Shown here: positions 52,332 through 60,450 of the stretch, piece after piece
Layout of the letters: each line of letters begins with the position of its first letter
How positions within the stretch are numbered: position 1 is the first letter of the stretch
Assembly (NCBI GenBank): GCA_963712465.1
Contig: CAVQHY010000004.1
Span: 372,001 to 436,000 of the forward strand
DNA from: CAVQHY01 sp963712465
GTDB lineage: Bacteria > Actinomycetota > Thermoleophilia > Gaiellales > Gaiellaceae
Reading direction: 5' to 3'
Length of the DNA: 64,000 nucleotides
Position numbers and translations under genes: made by a program
The notes under the pieces: generated by a model
Told to the model about the DNA's origin: nothing
The model's input: only the letters and a program-made list of their open reading frames with translations
Databases searched by the model: none

Positions 52332-52805
52332 CTACGCGGAGCGTCGAATCGCGAGCACCTTCGCCTTCCAGGCGCCGCGCGGGGCGGCGACGTCGACGAG
52401 GTCTCCTTCGGCCGAGCCGAGGAGGGCGGTTCCCAGCGGTGAGTCGGGCGAGACGCGGCCCGGCCCGCCGAGGCTCGAGATCTCGAGCTCGAGCACGTCG
52501 CCGAACTCGTCCTCGATGTCGACGATCGCCCCGACCGTGACGCGGCCGCTTGCGGCTGCCTCCTGCTCGTCGACGAGGACGGCGTTCTCGAGGCGGGCCC
52601 GGAGGATCGTGATCCGCCGCTCGTTCAGGCCCTGGTCGTTCTTGGCAGCGTGGTACTCGAAGTTCTCCGAGAGGTCGCCGAAGCCGCGCGCGGTCTCGAT
52701 CGCCTTGACGATCTCCGCGCGCTTCGGCCCCTCGAGCTCGCCCAGCTCGGCCTCGAGCGCGGCCTTCTGGGGAGGCGTGAGGTACTCCGGCTTGTGGTCG
52801 GCCAT
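52332..52805 (-). CDS. greA: Transcription elongation factor GreA
   Basis: 157 residues from ATG 52805 (MADHKPEYLTPPQKAALEAE). The N-terminal coiled coil includes KAIETARGFGDLSENFEYHA and AAKNDQGLNERRI, with the acidic tip that reaches the RNA polymerase active site; the C-terminal FKBP-like domain has DSPLGTALLGSAEGDLVDVA. Normal length. GreA rescues backtracked polymerase. Longer upstream reading is rejected since it lacks family similarity. Confidence 0.95.
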   Translation of the reverse strand: MADHKPEYLTPPQKAALEAELGELEGPKRAEIVKAIETARGFGDLSENFEYHAAKNDQGLNERRITILRARLENAVLVDEQEAAASGRVTVGAIVDIEDEFGDVLELEISSLGGPGRVSPDSPLGTALLGSAEGDLVDVAAPRGAWKAKVLAIRRSA

Positions 52806-52952
52806 CCGGTCGTAGTCTGCCGATCCCGGCCCGATTGCGCCGCGGGCGCGCGAGACAGCTACACTGGGGCGTCCACAGAACGCGGAGTTCGGTCGCGCGA
52901 CAAGACAGCGCCTTCCTGCCCGTTCGAGAAAATGGCATAGGGAGGTGTTTAC

Positions 52953-53162
52953 ATGGCAACCGGAACCGTGAAGTGGTTCAACGATTCGAAGGGCTACGGC
53001 TTCATCGCCCCGGATGACGGCGCGAAGGACGTCTTCGTGCATCATTCTGCGATCGCCGGCGAGGGTTTCAAGACGCTCGCCGAGGGCGCGCGGGTCGAGT
53101 TCGAGGTCCGCGAGGGCGCCAAGGGCCCCGAGGCAGTCGGCGTCGTCACCGTCGCCGCGTAG
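52953..53162 (+). CDS. cspA: Cold-shock protein
   Basis: 69 residues, MATGTVKWFNDSKGYGFIAP with RNP1 (KGYGFI) and RNP2 (VFVHHSAI) motifs, a full OB-fold cold-shock domain. GGGAGG precedes the ATG. Binds single-stranded RNA/DNA as an RNA chaperone. The short spacing to infA (10 bases) suggests one mRNA. Confidence 0.97.
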   Translation: MATGTVKWFNDSKGYGFIAPDDGAKDVFVHHSAIAGEGFKTLAEGARVEFEVREGAKGPEAVGVVTVAA

Positions 53163-53172
53163 GGAGGCCGTC

Positions 53173-53394
53173 ATGGCCGAGAAGGAAGAGAAGATCGAGA
53201 TGGAGGGCGAGGTCACCGAGGCGCTCCGGAACGGCATGTTCCGGATCACGCTCGACAACGGCCACGAGACGATCGGCTACACGGCCGGGAGGATGCGGCG
53301 CTACCGCATCCGGATCTTCCCGGGCGACCGCATCAAGCTCGAGCTCTCCCCGTACGATCTCAACCGCGGCCGGATCGTCTACCGGTACAAGTAG
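53173..53394 (+). CDS. infA: Translation initiation factor IF-1
   Basis: 73 residues: EKIEMEGEVTEALRNGMFRI, TLDNGHETIGYTAGRMRRYR and GDRIKLELSPYDLNRGRIVY. Complete IF-1 OB fold with the typical ending RGRIVYRYK. Sits 10 bases after the cold-shock gene and not in the usual secY-map-infA-rpmJ context, so it may be a second copy. Its TAG stop is inside a perfect 28-bp palindrome. Confidence 0.96.
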   Translation: MAEKEEKIEMEGEVTEALRNGMFRITLDNGHETIGYTAGRMRRYRIRIFPGDRIKLELSPYDLNRGRIVYRYK

Positions 53395-53418
53395 GGGCGA
53401 GGCATGCCTCGCCCCTAC
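53391..53418. repeat. 28-bp perfect palindrome at the infA stop codon
   Basis: GTAGGGGCGAGGCA and TGCCTCGCCCCTAC (53391-53404/53405-53418) are exact complements with no loop. TAG at 53392-53394 is the infA stop. No T-tract follows. As an RNA it would form a strong hairpin and could end transcription; as DNA it resembles the other palindromic units of this window. Confidence 0.75.
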
Positions 53419-53471
53419 CGGGCCTGACGAAACGGCTTCGCCGGGCCGGGCCGTCGCTAGACTCGGTCGGC

Positions 53472-54971
53472 ATGAGCGCTACCCACACGCAGGCACCGGC
53501 GGGGCGCCCGACGCTCTGTGACGGCGATCTCCTGCGCACCCGGGCGTACGTCGACGGGGCCTGGGTGGACGGCGATTCGGGCGAGACCTTCCCAGTCGTG
53601 AACCCCGCCACAGGCGAGACCGTCGCCGAGCTCCCCCGGCTGGGTGCCGCCGAGACCCGTCGGGCGATCGAGGCCGCGCAGCGGGCGCAGCCCGCCTGGC
53701 GGGCGACGACCGCGAAGGAGCGCGCGCGGATCCTCAGACGCTGGGCCGAGCTGATGCTCGAGAGCCAGGAGGACCTCGCCGTTCTGATGACGACCGAGCA
53801 GGGCAAGCCGATCGCCGAGTCCCGCGCCGAGATCGTCTACGCGGCGTCGTTTCTCGAGTGGTTCGGCGAGGAGGCGAAGCGCGTCTACGGTGACACGATC
53901 CCGGGCTTTTCAGCCGACCGGCGGATCGTCGTCACCAAAGAGCCGATCGGCGTCACAGCCGGGATCACCCCCTGGAACTTTCCCGCGGCGATGATCACGC
54001 GCAAGGCCGCGCCGGCGATCGCGGCCGGCTGCGCCATGGTCGTGAAGCCCGCGGAGCAGACGCCTCTCTGCGCTCTCGCCGTCGCCGAGCTCGGCGGACG
54101 GGCGGGGCTCCCGGCAGGCGTGCTCTCGATCGTCACCGGCGACGCCGAGGACGCACCGGCGATCGGCGGCGAGCTGACTGCAAACCCGATCGTGCGCAAG
54201 CTCGGGTTCACCGGCTCGACCGAGGTCGGCAAGCTGCTGATGCGCCAGTGCGCGACAACGGTGAAGAAGGTTTCGCTCGAGCTCGGCGGCAACGCGCCGT
54301 TTCTCGTCTTCGACGATGCAGACCTCGACGCAGCGGTTGAGGGCGCGCTGCTGTGCAAGTTTCGCAACTCGGGGCAGACGTGCATCTCGGCCAACCGGAT
54401 CCTCGTCCAGGACTCCGTGTACGACGAGTTCGTCGATCGCTTCACGAAAGCGGTCGAGGCGCTCGTCGTGGGCGACGGGCTGGAGGAGCGCGTCACGGTG
54501 GGCCCGCTCATCGACGGATCCGCCGTCGAGAAGGTCGAGCGCCATGTCGCCGACGCGCGGGAGCACGGCGCCGAGGTGCTCTTCGGCGGCTCGCGGCACG
54601 AGCTCGGCGGTCAGTTCTTCCAGCCGTCGGTCCTGACCGGCGTCACCGCGTCCATGGCCATGAGCTGCGAGGAGACGTTCGGGCCGGTCGCGGGGATCAA
54701 CCGCTTCGCGACCGAGGAGGAGGCCGTCCGGATTGCCAACGACACCCCGTACGGCCTGGCTGCGTACTTCTACAGCGAGGGCATGAACCGGGTGTGGCGC
54801 CTGTCCGAGGCGCTCGAGTACGGCATCCTCGGCATCAACACCGGCTTCATCTCGACCGAGGTGGCCCCGTTCGGCGGCATGAAGGAGTCGGGGATCGGCC
54901 GCGAGGGCTCCAAGTACGGGATCGAGGAATGGCTCGAGCTCAAGTACCTGTGTCTCGGCGGCGTCTCGTGA
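53472..54971 (+). CDS. gabD: NAD(P)-dependent succinate-semialdehyde dehydrogenase family
   Basis: 499 residues, full aldehyde dehydrogenase. Coenzyme region ITPWNFPAAMITRKAAPAIA and GFTGSTEVGKLLM, general base Glu in VSLELGGNAPFLVFDDADLD, nucleophile Cys in NSGQTCISANRILVQ, and C-terminal FGGMKESGIGREGSKYGIEE, which is characteristic of GabD. TAGACT ends eight bases before the ATG. Oxidises succinate semialdehyde or a related aldehyde; related diols are handled by the dehydratase nearby but a link is not shown. Confidence 0.93.
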   Translation: MSATHTQAPAGRPTLCDGDLLRTRAYVDGAWVDGDSGETFPVVNPATGETVAELPRLGAAETRRAIEAAQRAQPAWRATTAKERARILRRWAELMLESQEDLAVLMTTEQGKPIAESRAEIVYAASFLEWFGEEAKRVYGDTIPGFSADRRIVVTKEPIGVTAGITPWNFPAAMITRKAAPAIAAGCAMVVKPAEQTPLCALAVAELGGRAGLPAGVLSIVTGDAEDAPAIGGELTANPIVRKLGFTGSTEVGKLLMRQCATTVKKVSLELGGNAPFLVFDDADLDAAVEGALLCKFRNSGQTCISANRILVQDSVYDEFVDRFTKAVEALVVGDGLEERVTVGPLIDGSAVEKVERHVADAREHGAEVLFGGSRHELGGQFFQPSVLTGVTASMAMSCEETFGPVAGINRFATEEEAVRIANDTPYGLAAYFYSEGMNRVWRLSEALEYGILGINTGFISTEVAPFGGMKESGIGREGSKYGIEEWLELKYLCLGGVS

Positions 54972-55115
54972 GTCGCTCCATTGGGTCGGTCTTGAGCCCG
55001 CGGGGCGCGGGCGCGGGACTCGCTCAGGCGGGCTTCTCTGCCGCCACCAGGCCTGGCGGGGTTTCCGGACGGGCTCATGAGAGCGCCGATCTCGAGCGGC
55101 CGTGGATTGGGGCGG

Positions 55116-55589
55116 CTACGTCAGCTGGTTGAGGTCGAGTAGGAGGCCGCGGAGTTGGGAGAAGCGCTTCGGGCCGAGCTGCTGTGCCCAGGCGGTCTCG
55201 ACTTCGTCGACCGCCTCGCGGATCACGCCGATTGCGGAGGTGCCGCGTCGGGTGAGGACGACGCGCTTCGAGCGCAGGTCGTCGGGATCGGGTCGGCGCT
55301 CGAGGTAGTCGAGGCGCTCAAGCTCGCCGAGGAGGTAGCTGAGGGCCTGCTTGCTCATCCGCAGCCGGGCGGCCAGCTCGGAAGGCCTCGCGCCCTGCGG
55401 TCCGGGGTACTGGAAGACGTTCAGGTGCGCTGCGTCGAGATCGTCGAAACCGTGCTCGTGCAGCCGCTCGAGCATGCGTCGCTGCACCGCCTCCCAGGGG
55501 AGGCGCAGGAGCGCGCCGATCAGCGGCGGCCCGAACGGCTGTCCCGCTGGAGCAGCCGATTTAGTAAAGCTACTTGACGAAGTGTCCAT
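55116..55589 (-). CDS. MarR-family transcriptional regulator
   Basis: 157 residues. Winged helix: PSELAARLRMSKQALSYLLG then ELERLDYLERRPDPDDLRSK and RVVLTRRGTSAIGVIREAVD. Divergent from the cupin gene at 55644; a large inverted repeat covers its start codon, so it probably represses itself and the cupin gene. Confidence 0.92.
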   Translation of the reverse strand: MDTSSSSFTKSAAPAGQPFGPPLIGALLRLPWEAVQRRMLERLHEHGFDDLDAAHLNVFQYPGPQGARPSELAARLRMSKQALSYLLGELERLDYLERRPDPDDLRSKRVVLTRRGTSAIGVIREAVDEVETAWAQQLGPKRFSQLRGLLLDLNQLT

Positions 55590-55614
55590 GCTCAGATATC
55601 GTCAAGTCACTTTA
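55565..55614. promoter_or_regulatory. Candidate MarR operator
   Basis: TAAAGCTACTTGACGA (55565-55580) and TCGTCAAGTCACTTTA (55599-55614) are inverted repeats matching at 14 of 16 positions, 18 bases apart. The left arm lies in codons 4-9 of the MarR gene and the right arm between the two genes, AT-rich against the surrounding GC. This is the usual layout of a MarR site over divergent promoters. Confidence 0.7.
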
Positions 55615-55643
55615 CCACCTACCGCAAGAGGAGGAAGCTCACG

Positions 55644-56084
55644 ATGGCGACAAGGGCACGCGAAGAGATCAGGATCGGGCCGCTGGCGATCCGGTTCCTG
55701 GTCGAGAGTGAGGAGTCGGGAGGATCGGTCGCGGTCTTCGAGTTCGACGTTCCCGCCGGGACGAAGGTCCCAGCCGCACACAGCCACGACGGCTACGAGG
55801 AGACGATCTACGGGCTCGAGGGAGTGCTGACCTGGACGGTCGCGGGCGTGCCGACAGACGTCGGCCCCGGCGAGGCACTCTGCATTCCCCGCGGCGTCGT
55901 CCACCAGTTCGACAACACCCAAGACGTCGACGCGAAGGCGCTCGCGATCGTCACCCCTGGCGTTCTTGGCCCCGACTACTTCCGCGAGGTAGCGGCCGTC
56001 CTCGAGGCCGCGGCCGGCGGCCCGCCTGATTTCGTCGCACTGGGCGAGGTCATGCGCAGACACGGACTCACTCCCGCCGAGTGA
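55644..56084 (+). CDS. Cupin-domain protein
   Basis: 146 residues with GAGGAGG before the ATG. Cupin motif 1 is KVPAAHSHDGYEETIYGLEG, motif 2 is GEALCIPRGVVHQFDN. The C-terminal part (TPGVLGPDYFREVAAVLEAA) is of the quercetinase-like/DUF type. Divergent from the MarR gene and probably its target. Substrate unknown. Confidence 0.9.
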   Translation: MATRAREEIRIGPLAIRFLVESEESGGSVAVFEFDVPAGTKVPAAHSHDGYEETIYGLEGVLTWTVAGVPTDVGPGEALCIPRGVVHQFDNTQDVDAKALAIVTPGVLGPDYFREVAAVLEAAAGGPPDFVALGEVMRRHGLTPAE

Positions 56085-56099
56085 CAAGGAGGAAAACGA

Positions 56100-56229
56100 T
56101 GAGCGCGAAGGGCGACTGCCCAACCAGCAGCAACGTGTCGCCATGATCGACGCAGGCCTCGAAGCGGGCTGCGAGGCGTTCGTGGCGATGACGCTGCCCG
56201 ACGAACGGCGAGTGGCAGGGGCTGCTTGA
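56100..56229 (+). other. Possible remnant of a small gene
   Basis: AAGGAGG, a good ribosome site, precedes an ATG at 56100 that opens only 15 codons before a stop. Another frame through the same stretch gives RVAMIDAGLEAGCEAFVAMT with a stop near 56229. The combination of strong translation signal and broken frames suggests a lost small gene, but no family is recognised. Confidence 0.35.
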
Positions 56230-56261
56230 CGAACGGATCGGCCGGGGCCAAGATCGCTCGC

Positions 56262-56873
56262 ATGTCCCACCCCGACCCGCACGGCCCGCCGGATCTCAGA
56301 CCGATCCAGGTTGGCGAGATCTGGGAGAACCCCGTTACCAGGGAGCGCGCCACCATCCTCGAGTTTCCCCACGCGAACCCGGAAGGCCGCGCCGTCGCCG
56401 AGCTGACCGCGCTCGTCGGGGCGCGCGTCGTTGGGGAGCATCGCCACCCCGCGCTTGTCGAGCGTTTTACCGTGCTCGAGGGCGAGCTGACCCTGAAGCT
56501 CGACGGGCAGACGAGCGTCCTGCGCGAGGGCGAGTCGGCCGTCGTCGAGGCGGGCGTGTGGCACGACTGGTGGAACGCGGGTAACGCCGACGCGCGGGCA
56601 CGGGTGGAGATCACCCCTGGCGAGCGCTTCGCACACATGATCGAGACCATGTTCGGGCTCGCACGCCTCGGACACACCGACGCCAAGGGCATGCCGTCTC
56701 CGCTACAGCTAGCGCTGGTCGCGCGGGAGTTCGGCGATGTGATCGTGTTCCGCTCACCGCCGCGGGCGGTTCAGCGAGCGATCTTCGGCGTCCTCGCACC
56801 GATCGCGCACTGGCGCGGCTACCGCGCCACCTACCCGCAGATCTCACGCACCGTGCTGGCCCCCCGGACATGA
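56262..56873 (+). CDS. Cupin-domain protein
   Basis: 203 residues from ATG 56262 (MSHPDPHGPPDLRPIQVGEI). Motif 1 VVGEHRHPALVERFTVLEG and motif 2 ESAVVEAGVWHDWWNAG form a single beta-barrel; the C-terminal 80 residues are helical (MIETMFGLARLGHTDAKGMP). The first motif keeps both His. No obvious ribosome site. Unknown substrate; adjacent to another cupin on the same strand. Confidence 0.8.
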   Translation: MSHPDPHGPPDLRPIQVGEIWENPVTRERATILEFPHANPEGRAVAELTALVGARVVGEHRHPALVERFTVLEGELTLKLDGQTSVLREGESAVVEAGVWHDWWNAGNADARARVEITPGERFAHMIETMFGLARLGHTDAKGMPSPLQLALVAREFGDVIVFRSPPRAVQRAIFGVLAPIAHWRGYRATYPQISRTVLAPRT

Positions 56874-57006
56874 GGGAGCTGGGGCGCGGTGACGTGACCT
56901 ACGGCCCGCCTTAGGCCCACGCCCCCAAAAGGGCCGTCCCTCCGATCGAGTTCGCGGCCGGCCATTGGCGGCCTGCACAGACCCCACCGCTCGTAGAATC
57001 CTCCCG

Positions 57007-57321
57007 ATGATCGTCGAACAGCGCGACTACCACGTCTTCACGGGGAAGCTCGCCGAGCTCGTGCGCCTCTACGCCGACGAGGGGATCGCGATCCAGCGCG
57101 AGTATCTCGGCGGCTTCGTGGGCGCTTTCACCACCGACGTCGGGGCGCTCTCCACGTACACGAGCCTGTGGCACTACTCGAGCTACGCGGAGCGCGAGGA
57201 CCGACGGGCGCGGCTGCAGGCGGACGAGCGCTGGCAGGCGTTCCTCTCGAAGATCCAGCCGCTGATCCACACCCAGCACAACCGCATCCTCGTGCCGACT
57301 GCGTTCTCGCCCCTGGGCTGA
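57007..57321 (+). CDS. NIPSNAP-family protein
   Basis: 104 residues, MIVEQRDYHVFTGKLAELVR, with YLGGFVGAFTTDVGALSTYT and SLWHYSSYAEREDRRARLQA, the NIPSNAP ferredoxin-like pattern, ending near IHTQHNRILVPTAFSP. TAGAAT ends seven bases before the ATG and no ribosome site is seen, so the mRNA is probably leaderless. It heads a unit with the next SDR five bases downstream. Confidence 0.88.
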   Translation: MIVEQRDYHVFTGKLAELVRLYADEGIAIQREYLGGFVGAFTTDVGALSTYTSLWHYSSYAEREDRRARLQADERWQAFLSKIQPLIHTQHNRILVPTAFSPLG

Positions 57322-57326
57322 GAGAG

Positions 57327-58073
57327 ATGGCGCGTCTGGAGGGCAAGGTCGCGATCGTCACCGGTGCGGCGCAAGGGATCGGGGCCGCGATCGCCGGCGG
57401 GCTGGCCGCCGAGGGCGCCCTCATCGTGGTTGCCGACGTCCACGCCGCCGACGCCGCGGCCGCGCGCTACGACGGCGGCGTGGGCCTCACGGCCGACGTC
57501 GCCTCGGAGTCGGACGTCGCCGCGATGGTCGAGGCGACGCTCGAGCGTTGCGGAACGATCGACATCCTCGTCAACAACGCGGGCCTCTACGCGTCGTTGC
57601 CCATGGGGCCGTTCGATCAGATCAGCGTCGACGAGTGGCGGCGCGTCATGGACGTCAACGTACTCAGCATGTTCCTCACCTGCCGTGCGGTCGTGCCGAT
57701 CATGCGGGACCGCGGCGGTGGGGCGATCGTCAACATCTCGTCCGGGACACCGTTTCGCGGCGTGCCGTTCCTGCTCCACTACGTGACGAGCAAGGGTGCG
57801 ATCGTCACGCTGACGCGCGCGCTCGCCAAGGAGCTCGGCAAGGACGCGATCAGGGTGAACTGCGTCGCGCCGGGCTTCACGATGTCCGAAGGCGTGAAGC
57901 AGCATCCCGAGGTGGTCGAGAAGCTGCGCGACGTGTCGATCGCCGCGCGGACGATCCAGCGCGACCAGACGCCCGAGGACGTCGTCGGCGCGGTCGTCTA
58001 CCTCGCCTCGCCCGAGGCCGGCTTCGTCACCGGCCAGACGATCGTCATCGACGGCGGCCAGTACTTCCATTGA
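57327..58073 (+). CDS. Short-chain dehydrogenase/reductase
   Basis: 248 residues. VTGAAQGIGAAIAGGLAAEG (cofactor motif), VNNAGLYASLPMGP, Ser in IVNISSGTP, catalytic YVTSKGAIVTLTRALAKELG and the end IDGGQYFH. Short spacing after the NIPSNAP gene and overlap with the next gene show a single operon leading to the TPP enzyme. Confidence 0.93.
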   Translation: MARLEGKVAIVTGAAQGIGAAIAGGLAAEGALIVVADVHAADAAAARYDGGVGLTADVASESDVAAMVEATLERCGTIDILVNNAGLYASLPMGPFDQISVDEWRRVMDVNVLSMFLTCRAVVPIMRDRGGGAIVNISSGTPFRGVPFLLHYVTSKGAIVTLTRALAKELGKDAIRVNCVAPGFTMSEGVKQHPEVVEKLRDVSIAARTIQRDQTPEDVVGAVVYLASPEAGFVTGQTIVIDGGQYFH

Positions 58074-58645
58074 TTCTCGCCCTCTACGAGCATCCCGGCA
58101 GGGTGGAGGCGGCGGACGGGCTGCGCGTCGTCTACGACGTTGACTCGGACCGGGCGTGGTTCGGCGCCACGTCCGTCGACGGCCCGGCGCTCGTCTGGGA
58201 GCTCGGCGGGGACGGTGCAAGCGCCGCGCTGGTCGCCGACGTCACGCTCGATCCCTCCCTCGAGTGGATCGTCCGCTGCGATCGGGTGGACTTCCCGCCG
58301 GGTGGGATCGCCTACCTCCACACCCATCCAGGGCCCGGGATCCGCCGCCTGCTCTTCGGCTCGATCCGGATCGACACGGAAGGTCACTCCACGACCTACG
58401 GCCCGGGCGGCGCCTGGTTCGAGAGCGGCGCTGAGCCCGTCTACGCAGCGGCGGCCGAGGTGGAGCCGACGGCGTTCGTCCGGGTCATGCTCCTACCCGC
58501 CGAGTGGGCGGGGAAGCGCACGATCCGCTATGTCAACCCGGAGGACGAGGCGAGGCCGAAGCTCCAGCGGGCCACCGTCTTCTTGGAGCATGTCCTGGGG
58601 CCTGTCCCCGGGCCATGGCCACCCGGGACGGGGCAGGCACCGTGA
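58070..58645 (+). CDS. Cupin-like protein with a repeat-derived C-terminus
   Basis: 191 residues from TTG 58070, overlapping the SDR stop by four bases. Core strands VRCDRVDFPPGGIAYLHTHP and GIRRLLFGSIRIDTEG contain His residues of a cupin-type metal site; HSTTYGPGGAWFESGAEPVY follows. The last 20 residues (EHVLGPVPGPWPPGTGQAP) are encoded by the inverted-repeat element at 58589-58721 and are Pro/Gly-rich, so the original C-terminus was probably replaced. Confidence 0.75.
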   Translation: MILALYEHPGRVEAADGLRVVYDVDSDRAWFGATSVDGPALVWELGGDGASAALVADVTLDPSLEWIVRCDRVDFPPGGIAYLHTHPGPGIRRLLFGSIRIDTEGHSTTYGPGGAWFESGAEPVYAAAAEVEPTAFVRVMLLPAEWAGKRTIRYVNPEDEARPKLQRATVFLEHVLGPVPGPWPPGTGQAP

Positions 58646-58721
58646 GCTTGCGGCTGGTTCCGCCGATGCAAGCGGGTTGTGTGCTTTCGGGACGTGTCCC
58701 CTTGCCTGTCCCCAGGACATG
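58589..58721. repeat. 133-bp element with inverted CATGTCCTGGGG ends
   Basis: CATGTCCTGGGG (58589-58600) and CCCCAGGACATG (58710-58721) are exact 12-bp inverted repeats; GCCTGTCCCC occurs directly inside both ends. It encodes the tail of the upstream cupin-like protein and ends 18 bases before the ATG of the TPP enzyme. Confidence 0.6.
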
Positions 58722-58739
58722 TCTCGGTGGGGCTAGGTC

Positions 58740-60407
58740 ATGCCGATAAGGACCGGCGGGCAGATTCTCGTCGACCAGCTGCGCGTTCACGGCGTGGACA
58801 TGGTCTTCTGCGTTCCGGGCGAGAGCTTCCTCGCGGCGCTCGACGCGTTTCGCGACTCGGACATCCGGCTGATCGTGTGCCGCCAGGAGGGCGGCGCGGC
58901 GAACATGGCAGAGGCCTACGGCAAGCTCACCGGGCGGCCGGGGGTCGTCTTCGTCACGCGCGGGCCGGGGGCGACGAACGCGTCGATCGGCGTACACACC
59001 GGCTTCCAGGACTCGACGCCGATGGTCGTCCTGATCGGACAGGTCGCGCGCGCCCACCTCGGGCGCGAGGCCTTCCAGGAGATCGACTACCGCCGCTTCT
59101 ACTCCGAGCTGACGAAGTGGACGGAGGAGGTGGACCAGGCGGCCCGGATCCCAGAGCTCGTCGCCCGCGCCTTCACCACCGCCTGCGCCGGCCGTCCGGG
59201 GCCGGTCGCGCTCGCCTTCCCCGAGGATGTCCTCTCCGACGACGAGGCCGACGTCCCCGACGCCCGGCCCTATCGGGTCGCACGCGCGAGCCCGGCTCCC
59301 GAGGACATGACCCGTCTGCACGAGCTCCTGGCTGGAGCCGCGCGGCCGTTCGTGATCGTCGGCGGCGGCGGCTGGACCTCGGAGGCGTCGCGCGACCTGC
59401 TCGTCTTCGCCGAGGCAAACCGGCTTCCGGTCGGCGCCTCGTTTCGCTGCCAGGACTACATCGACAACCTCTCACCGTCGTACGCCGGCGACGTCGGGCT
59501 CGCCGCCAATCCGAAGCTGCTCGCACGGATCAGAGAGGCCGACCTGCTGCTGGTCGTCGGCTCGCGGCTCGGCGAGGCGACGAGCCAGGGCTACACGCTC
59601 GTCGACATCCCGCGCCCCCGGCAGACGCTCGTTCACGTGCACGCGGGCGCCGAGGAGCTCGGCAGGGTCTACCAGCCCGACCTGCCGATCAACTCGGGCT
59701 ATCCCCAGTTCGCCGCCGCGGCGGCGGCGCTCGACCCGGCCGACGGCTCACGCTGGGCGGCGTGGACGGAGTCGGCCCGTGCCGACTACGAGGAGAACCT
59801 GGTGCACCGGGCGCTTCCAGGCGGCCTCGACCTGGGCGAGGTGATGGCGTTTCTGCGGGAGCGGCTGCCCGAGGACGCGATCCTGACGAACGGCGCGGGC
59901 AACTTCTCCGTCTGGGCGCACCGGTTCTACCGGTTCAGGCGCTACCGCACCCAGCTCGGCCCGACCAGCGGCGCGATGGGCTATGGCGTCCCGGCCGCGG
60001 TCGCCGCCAAGGCCGTGCACCCCGACCGAATCGTCGTGTGCTTCACCGGCGACGGCGACTTCCTGATGACGGGCCAGGAGCTCGCAACCGCCGTCCAGTA
60101 CGAGCTCCCCATCGTGATCCTCCTGGTCAACAACGGCATGTTCGGGACGATCCGCATGCACCAGGAGCGGCACTATCCGGGACGGGTCTCCGGGACCGAC
60201 CTCGCCAATCCGGATTTTGCCGCGCTCGCAGGTGCGTTCGGCGCGCACGGCGAGACGGTGGAGCACACCGACGGCTTCCCGGAGGCATTCGAGCGTGCGC
60301 TTGCCTCCGGCCGGCCCGCGCTGCTGGAGCTTCGCGTCGATCCGGAGGCGATCACGCCGCGAGCGACGATCGCCGAGATCCGGGAGGCCGCACGGTCAAG
60401 CCCCTGA
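58740..60407 (+). CDS. Thiamine-diphosphate enzyme of the acetolactate-synthase family
   Basis: 555 residues. N-terminal TPP-PYR domain with catalytic Glu in VCRQEGGAANMAEAYGKLTG, VTRGPGATNASIGVHTGFQD and LIGQVARAHLGREAFQEID; central domain; C-terminal TPP-PP domain with the Mg/TPP motif VCFTGDGDFLMTGQELATAV and LLVNNGMFGTI. Likely a carboligase or decarboxylase (glyoxylate carboligase-, sulfoacetaldehyde-, or oxalyl-type all possible) and not branched-chain synthesis since ilvN is absent. Confidence 0.9.
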   Translation: MPIRTGGQILVDQLRVHGVDMVFCVPGESFLAALDAFRDSDIRLIVCRQEGGAANMAEAYGKLTGRPGVVFVTRGPGATNASIGVHTGFQDSTPMVVLIGQVARAHLGREAFQEIDYRRFYSELTKWTEEVDQAARIPELVARAFTTACAGRPGPVALAFPEDVLSDDEADVPDARPYRVARASPAPEDMTRLHELLAGAARPFVIVGGGGWTSEASRDLLVFAEANRLPVGASFRCQDYIDNLSPSYAGDVGLAANPKLLARIREADLLLVVGSRLGEATSQGYTLVDIPRPRQTLVHVHAGAEELGRVYQPDLPINSGYPQFAAAAAALDPADGSRWAAWTESARADYEENLVHRALPGGLDLGEVMAFLRERLPEDAILTNGAGNFSVWAHRFYRFRRYRTQLGPTSGAMGYGVPAAVAAKAVHPDRIVVCFTGDGDFLMTGQELATAVQYELPIVILLVNNGMFGTIRMHQERHYPGRVSGTDLANPDFAALAGAFGAHGETVEHTDGFPEAFERALASGRPALLELRVDPEAITPRATIAEIREAARSSP

Positions 60408-60450
60408 ACGGGGGATCGCTTGCCGGCCCGCGCCGGCTCATGCTCAGACC

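Noticed and set aside
54972..55080. Further inverted-repeat element after gabD
   Set aside because: Shares only GAGCCCG and a TCCGGAAAC core with other elements; the arms are too short to define an element.
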